This document shows positions 60,361 through 64,000 of a stretch of DNA of 64,000 nt, one piece after another. Under the pieces are notes generated by a model. The model did not search any database and was not told where the DNA came from. It saw only the letters and a list, made by a program, of their open reading frames with translations. The position numbers and the translations under genes are program-made. Each line of letters opens with the position of its first letter. The stretch's first letter is position 1. Origin of the DNA: Agitococcus lubricus (GTDB lineage Bacteria; Pseudomonadota; Gammaproteobacteria; Pseudomonadales; Moraxellaceae); assembly GCF_003051055.1 (NCBI RefSeq), contig NZ_QAON01000005.1, forward strand, positions 1 to 64,000. The letters run 5' to 3'.

Positions 60361-60850
60361 AGTTGGCTCACTTATTATCCAGACTCCGCTAAGATTAGGG
60401 CTAACGCCTAAGCATCCGACACGCAGCGGCTATAAGCTGCATTAGTAGACAAGATAATATTACGCTCAGTGCGTCATCTGACTCAAGATATTCATAATGA
60501 CAGATAAAGTTTAGGATTTTGATATGAATAAATAGAAACACCAACTTACTGTACGATTGTACAACATATAGCGTATACTGATAAAAATAAGGCCAGCATC
60601 GTATTCTTGTATAAGACAAGATAGCTAAATGTACTGTTGTACCTAAATCCTATATTCTATACTTTCAAATGCTTAGAGTTTGTCGAGATGTTTGCGTCGC
60701 TTGGACAGAAGCAAACAAAGGCTAAAACAGGTAAAAACACCTGTTACTCGCTGAAATGAGTTCTATTTTTAAGAGCTGTTCCGCCCTGTTTTTGATACAG
60801 AGAGATGCGCAGCTTATTTTTGCCCATAATGATGATGGTTTAATGACACC
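60361..60850. other. Intergenic region in place of rpoE-rseA-rseB
   Basis: About 490 bases, AT-rich, between rseC and nadB. In Pseudomonas this position holds algU-mucA-mucB. No sigma-factor, anti-sigma or RseB-like frame is visible on either strand. It contains two TGTAC-N3-TGTAC motifs (60550-60562, 60630-60642). It should also hold promoters for rseC and nadB. Confidence 0.55.
60550..60642. promoter_or_regulatory. Pair of TGTAC-N3-TGTAC motifs upstream of nadB and rseC
   Basis: TGTACGATTGTAC at 60550-60562 and TGTACTGTTGTAC at 60630-60642 share 11 of 13 bases. They lie 80 bases apart, about 200-300 bases from the two gene starts. They could be operator sites; no known factor is assigned. 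Confidence 0.35.
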
Positions 60851-62452
60851 ATGAAAGATTTTGACTATGACGTGCTGATTATTGGCAGTGGCGCTGCGGG
60901 TTTAACCTTAGCACTCAATTTGCCCACCTCCTTAAAAATAGCCGTTCTCTCAAAAGCCGAACTGACCGAAGCCAGCACCTATTATGCGCAAGGTGGTGTT
61001 GCCGCCGTCATTGATGAGACAGATACCATTGATAGCCATATTCAAGATACCTTAGTGGCGGGAGCAGGCTTGTGCCATGCTGATGCGGTCAGTTTTACCG
61101 TAGAACACGGAGCAAAAGCGATTCAGTGGTTGGTTGACCAAGGCGTACGTTTTACACTCGATGAAACCGACCATTTACATTTGACGCGTGAAGGCGGCCA
61201 CTCACACCGTCGTATTATTCATGCGGCAGATACCACAGGTATGGCTATTTCTACGACCTTAGTGAATCGTGTCAAAAGTTGTGCGCATATCGACTTGTTA
61301 GTGAATCGTGTCGCGGTTGATTTAATTACCAGTAAAAAACTCGGCTTAGACGAAGACAATCGGGTCTTGGGTGCCTATGTACTCAATCAACATTCGGGAC
61401 AAGTGGAATTATTTAAGTCACGTTTTGTTGCTTTAGCCACAGGCGGTGCCAGTAAAGCCTATTTTTATACCTGTAATCCTGATATTGCCACAGGTGATGG
61501 TATTGCGATGGCGTGGCGTGCAGGCTGTCGGGTGGCCAATATGGAGTTTAATCAATTTCATCCGACGAGTTTGTATCATCCACAATCTAAAGCCTTTTTG
61601 GTTACAGAGGCTATGCGTGGCGAAGGGGCAATTTTACGCCTGCCTGATGGCGAACGTTTTATGCCCCGTTTTGATTCGCGTGCCGAACTAGCTCCCCGCG
61701 ATATTGTTGCGCGCGCCATTGACTTTGAAATGAAACGCTTGGGTATTCGTTGTGTCTATTTAGACATTACCCACAAAGACCCCGAATTTATTATTAGTCA
61801 CTTTCCAAATATCCATAAAACTTGTCTAAGCTACGGTATTGATATCACCAAAGATTGGATTCCCGTTGTCCCTACCGCCCACTTTACCTGCGGCGGCGTG
61901 ATGGTCAATTTACAAAGTGAAACGGATATCAAAAATCTCTATGCGATTGGCGAAACCTCATTTACAGGTTTACACGGGGCTAACCGTATGGCGAGCAACT
62001 CCTTATTAGAATGTTTTGTCTTTGCGATGGCAGCCGCGCGGGATATTGAACAGCGTTTAAGTCACACTGCCCCGCCTCCTGCTTGCCCGTTATGGGATGA
62101 GTCGCAAGTGCGCAACTCCGATGAAGATGTCGTCATTTTGCATAATTGGGACGAGTTGCGTCGTTTTATGTGGGACTATGTAGGTATTGTGCGTACCGAT
62201 AAACGTCTACAACGGGCATTACGCCGCATAGAATTACTGAAAAGTGAAATTAGCGAGTATTACAGCAATTACAAAGTGTCGTCCAATTTACTGGAGCTGC
62301 GTAATTTAGTGTTGGTGAGTGAGTTAATTGTGCGTTCTGCCCTCGCACGTAAAGAGTCGCGTGGCCTACATTACACGTTAGATTATCCGCAAATGAATAG
62401 CGGTCTAGTGGATACTGTGTTAGTACCACCTGAGTTTTTAGTGGAGACATAG
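60851..62452 (+). CDS. nadB: L-aspartate oxidase
   Basis: A 533-residue FAD enzyme that converts L-aspartate to iminoaspartate, first step of NAD synthesis. FAD motif [56 protein letters not shown] and [10 protein letters not shown] are all diagnostic. The C-terminal helical domain ([22 protein letters not shown]) is complete. The start at 60851 matches the family. It faces away from rseC, as nadB does from algU in Pseudomonas. Confidence 0.96.
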   Translation: MKDFDYDVLIIGSGAAGLTLALNLPTSLKIAVLSKAELTEASTYYAQGGVAAVIDETDTIDSHIQDTLVAGAGLCHADAVSFTVEHGAKAIQWLVDQGVRFTLDETDHLHLTREGGHSHRRIIHAADTTGMAISTTLVNRVKSCAHIDLLVNRVAVDLITSKKLGLDEDNRVLGAYVLNQHSGQVELFKSRFVALATGGASKAYFYTCNPDIATGDGIAMAWRAGCRVANMEFNQFHPTSLYHPQSKAFLVTEAMRGEGAILRLPDGERFMPRFDSRAELAPRDIVARAIDFEMKRLGIRCVYLDITHKDPEFIISHFPNIHKTCLSYGIDITKDWIPVVPTAHFTCGGVMVNLQSETDIKNLYAIGETSFTGLHGANRMASNSLLECFVFAMAAARDIEQRLSHTAPPPACPLWDESQVRNSDEDVVILHNWDELRRFMWDYVGIVRTDKRLQRALRRIELLKSEISEYYSNYKVSSNLLELRNLVLVSELIVRSALARKESRGLHYTLDYPQMNSGLVDTVLVPPEFLVET

Positions 62453-62458
62453 AATATT

Positions 62459-62956
62459 ATGGCGCTATTTGCTAATGCGTTACTTACTGTGCTTATTATT
62501 GGTTTAATCATAGCATTCTTTATTATACGGTATTCCATCACAACCGAGCTTGAGAGCCGATTACAAAAAGCTAGTCTGATTGCGCCATTTATTCATGGGA
62601 GCGTTGTTAAGAGCTATTTTAAGTATCCAGCAGGGAGTCCTTTAGTTGAGACTGTTGTTATTCAAGGTAAATGGCGACAATATGACACCAATATTATCTT
62701 ATATCCCTCTTATTTTAAAATCAGTATTCTTTTTTCAAAATTAAGTAATCGTGGCTTTTGGTTTGTTAGCTTCCCAAAAACGGTTGATAACAACATTATC
62801 TGGGCTCATAAATGCTTATTACGTTTTTGTAAGTATGACGACTTCTTAAATACTGACGATATCTTTACACCTAGCAAACTTTTTCCTGTATTCACCAAAC
62901 TAGAGCAAGAAGCAAATAAATTAATAATCACCCACTCACCTAAACCTAGTCTCTAA
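62459..62956 (+). CDS. Hypothetical membrane-anchored protein
   Basis: A 165-residue protein starting 6 bases after the nadB stop, so likely cotranscribed. One N-terminal membrane helix (ALLTVLIIGLIIAFFIIRY) precedes a domain rich in aromatic and basic residues (WRQYDTNIILYPSYFKISILFSKLSNRGFWFVSF). It includes two nearby cysteines (HKCLLRFCKYDDF). I recognise no family. The codon and base composition look a little more AT-rich than nadB. Coding is supported mainly by frame length and position. Confidence 0.55.
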   Translation: MALFANALLTVLIIGLIIAFFIIRYSITTELESRLQKASLIAPFIHGSVVKSYFKYPAGSPLVETVVIQGKWRQYDTNIILYPSYFKISILFSKLSNRGFWFVSFPKTVDNNIIWAHKCLLRFCKYDDFLNTDDIFTPSKLFPVFTKLEQEANKLIITHSPKPSL

Positions 62957-63047
62957 ACGCCGATAGTTATTCTTATCCCTGTTGTCAAGCAAGATAGCCA
63001 TCATATAAGGGAAACTATTTTTTGAGTGTTGATAGCTTAACACCGAC

Positions 63048-63491
63048 TTACCAGTCAAATAGCCTTAAAGGGTGCAGCGCACTCAAACGTAATCGTGCTT
63101 GTAAACGCCTGTAGTGATTAGCAGAAACACTGTCAGGAAAAATAACGACGCTATAATGCGTGCCTAAATTGGGCTCTTGATAATGCAATACGATTAAATA
63201 ACGCCATACCGTCTGCGCGTGTAAGTTGACTTTGATACGTTGTCCCTGCCTTAAAATAATCCACCAGTCTTTGTCATCTGCTTGCACAGCGTGAATCTGG
63301 TAGGGCGAGACTCTAAAGCCTAAGCCAGTGATACAAACCAACAATACCCATGCCCCACCCGCAATAACCTGACACCACGTTGGCAAGTGCGCACAATAAA
63401 TAGCAATGGCCGCTAGAATAAACGCTCCAACGACTATCGCTCGATGCCAATATGACGGTTTAAGCGTCGTGTCCAGTGCCCAAACGCTCAT
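63048..63491 (-). CDS. ygfX: YgfX/CptA family membrane protein
   Basis: A 147-residue protein with two N-terminal membrane helices (HRAIVVGAFILAAIAIYCAH and QVIAGGAWVLLVCITGLGF) and a C-terminal soluble domain (DWWIILRQGQRIKVNL, HYSVVIFPDSVSANHYRRLQARLRL). The family includes YgfX, which has been described as the toxin partner of SdhE/CptB in E. coli. The first 32 bases overlap the end of sdhE, in a different frame, so the two genes are translated together. Confidence 0.82.
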   Translation of the reverse strand: MSVWALDTTLKPSYWHRAIVVGAFILAAIAIYCAHLPTWCQVIAGGAWVLLVCITGLGFRVSPYQIHAVQADDKDWWIILRQGQRIKVNLHAQTVWRYLIVLHYQEPNLGTHYSVVIFPDSVSANHYRRLQARLRLSALHPLRLFDW

Positions 63492-63726
63492 GAAACACCT
63501 GAATAATATGCACTAGGTCGGGGTCTTCGGGGTGTTCATAGCCCATAAACCACGCTAATAAATCGGGGTCTTCACATTTAATTAACTTGGCTACCATCGC
63601 TTGTTCATTAGCTGGTAATGATAAATAATGGTCACGCATAAATGGCTCAAAAAATACATCTAACTCTTTTAAGCCGCGTCGTGCGCGCCAAAACATGGCA
63701 CGTTCAGCATCGGTCAATTCACGCAT
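63460..63726 (-). CDS. sdhE: Succinate dehydrogenase assembly factor SdhE
   Basis: An 88-residue protein with the flavinylation motif in RARRGLKELDVFFEPFM and the segment CEDPDLLAWFMGYEHPEDPDL. SdhE binds the flavoprotein subunit of succinate dehydrogenase and promotes covalent FAD attachment. It precedes and overlaps ygfX, and ygfZ starts divergently upstream, as in many gammaproteobacteria. Confidence 0.93.
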   Translation of the reverse strand: MRELTDAERAMFWRARRGLKELDVFFEPFMRDHYLSLPANEQAMVAKLIKCEDPDLLAWFMGYEHPEDPDLVHIIQVFHERLGTGHDA

Positions 63727-63851
63727 TTTTTATCTCGCTGATTTTATTTATCTATTATATCATGACTCTATATCCACTTTGTCAAAAACCATCGCCACAC
63801 TGACGCTGTCCTCTGTGTTGCATGATGCTGTGTCTTACCGAGATAAATCCT

Positions 63852-64000
63852 ATGTCCGCATTACAAATTATTCGGCTCGATAATGAGCATATTTTTACGA
63901 TTCATGGCGTTGATGCGCATAAATTTTTGCAAGGGCAAACCACAACCGATATCCAGACATTAACCCCGCAACATGCGTGCTTAGGGGGCTATGCTAACTT
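63852..64000 (+). CDS. ygfZ: Folate-binding protein YgfZ, N-terminal part (runs off the window)
   Basis: A partial gene that begins at ATG 63852 and runs beyond the window. The first 49 residues include FTIHGVDAHKFLQGQTTTDIQ, which matches the start of YgfZ/GcvT-like folate-dependent proteins used in iron-sulfur cluster maintenance. Divergent from sdhE and ygfX. Confidence 0.88.
   Translation, partial: MSALQIIRLDNEHIFTIHGVDAHKFLQGQTTTDIQTLTPQHACLGGYAN

Noticed and set aside
60401-60619. A 72-codon minus-strand frame in the rseC-nadB spacer
   Set aside because: Aromatic-rich, low-complexity translation with no family resemblance, no ribosome-binding site, and unlike sigma factor or anti-sigma proteins.

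Overview
The window looks like a chromosomal segment of a gammaproteobacterium in the Pseudomonadales, most plausibly the Moraxellaceae. This is inferred from gene content and order, not from a database match. The block ponA / pilMNOPQ-aroK-aroB-SPOR protein-gltB-gltD is the order I know from Acinetobacter and relatives. The block recO-era-rnc-DUF4845-lepB-lepA-mucD-rseC ... nadB ... sdhE-ygfZ matches the Pseudomonas algU neighbourhood. Base composition is moderately AT-rich. Nearly everything is housekeeping or core metabolism. I see no tRNA, rRNA, CRISPR array, prophage or obvious defence island.

Layout. Positions 1-1111 hold the right end of an IS3-family element inserted into a TonB-dependent receptor gene, leaving only the C-terminal part of the barrel. 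From 1.1 to 9.2 kb come cysQ and yrfG (their start codons overlap head to head), a lone FitA/Arc-like antitoxin, a beta-propeller lipoprotein, a periplasmic START protein, a DesK/DesR-like two-component pair, hslR, a YcgM-like hydrolase and a kappa-GST/HCCA-isomerase-like protein. From 9.2 to 19.4 kb come a D-2-hydroxyglutarate dehydrogenase divergent from serA, a CPA2 antiporter, slyX, uup, a lipoprotein, a Bax-like protein, an alpha/beta hydrolase and an unknown gene. From 19.5 to 29.4 kb is a nitrogen and haem section: amtB with a candidate sigma-54 promoter and NtrC box, hemE in an apparent operon with a Dph6-like ATP pyrophosphatase and a CWC-DUF5522 fusion protein, then gltD and gltB.

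From 29.7 to 40.2 kb are a SPOR-like protein, aroB, aroK, pilQ-P-O-N-M (type IV pilus alignment complex and secretin), divergent ponA (PBP1A) and rpmE. From 40.6 to 49.6 kb are tsf, rpsB, divergent map-glnD-dapC, dapD, a Spx/ArsC-like yffB and yqhA. From 49.8 to 52.7 kb are an unknown secreted protein, an O-antigen-ligase-like membrane protein and a SIMPL protein. From 52.7 kb to the end are recO, era, rnc, DUF4845, lepB, lepA, mucD, rseC, nadB, an unknown membrane protein, ygfX, sdhE and the start of ygfZ.

Functional links. Ammonium uptake (AmtB), its sensor (GlnD) and assimilation (GltBD) are all present. SerA and the divergent D-2-hydroxyglutarate dehydrogenase form a plausible metabolic pair. 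The dap genes, aroKB and ponA serve lysine/peptidoglycan and aromatic synthesis. The most unusual points are: (i) rpoE-rseA-rseB is missing between rseC and nadB; (ii) a family of short palindromic repeats, one nested in a longer MITE-like inverted repeat and one half-copy forming the C-terminus of YffB; (iii) the CWC-DUF5522 / Dph6-like / hemE operon; (iv) the IS-interrupted receptor; (v) the sigma-54/NtrC-type promoter of a glnK-less amtB. I did not find a clearly new multi-gene system.
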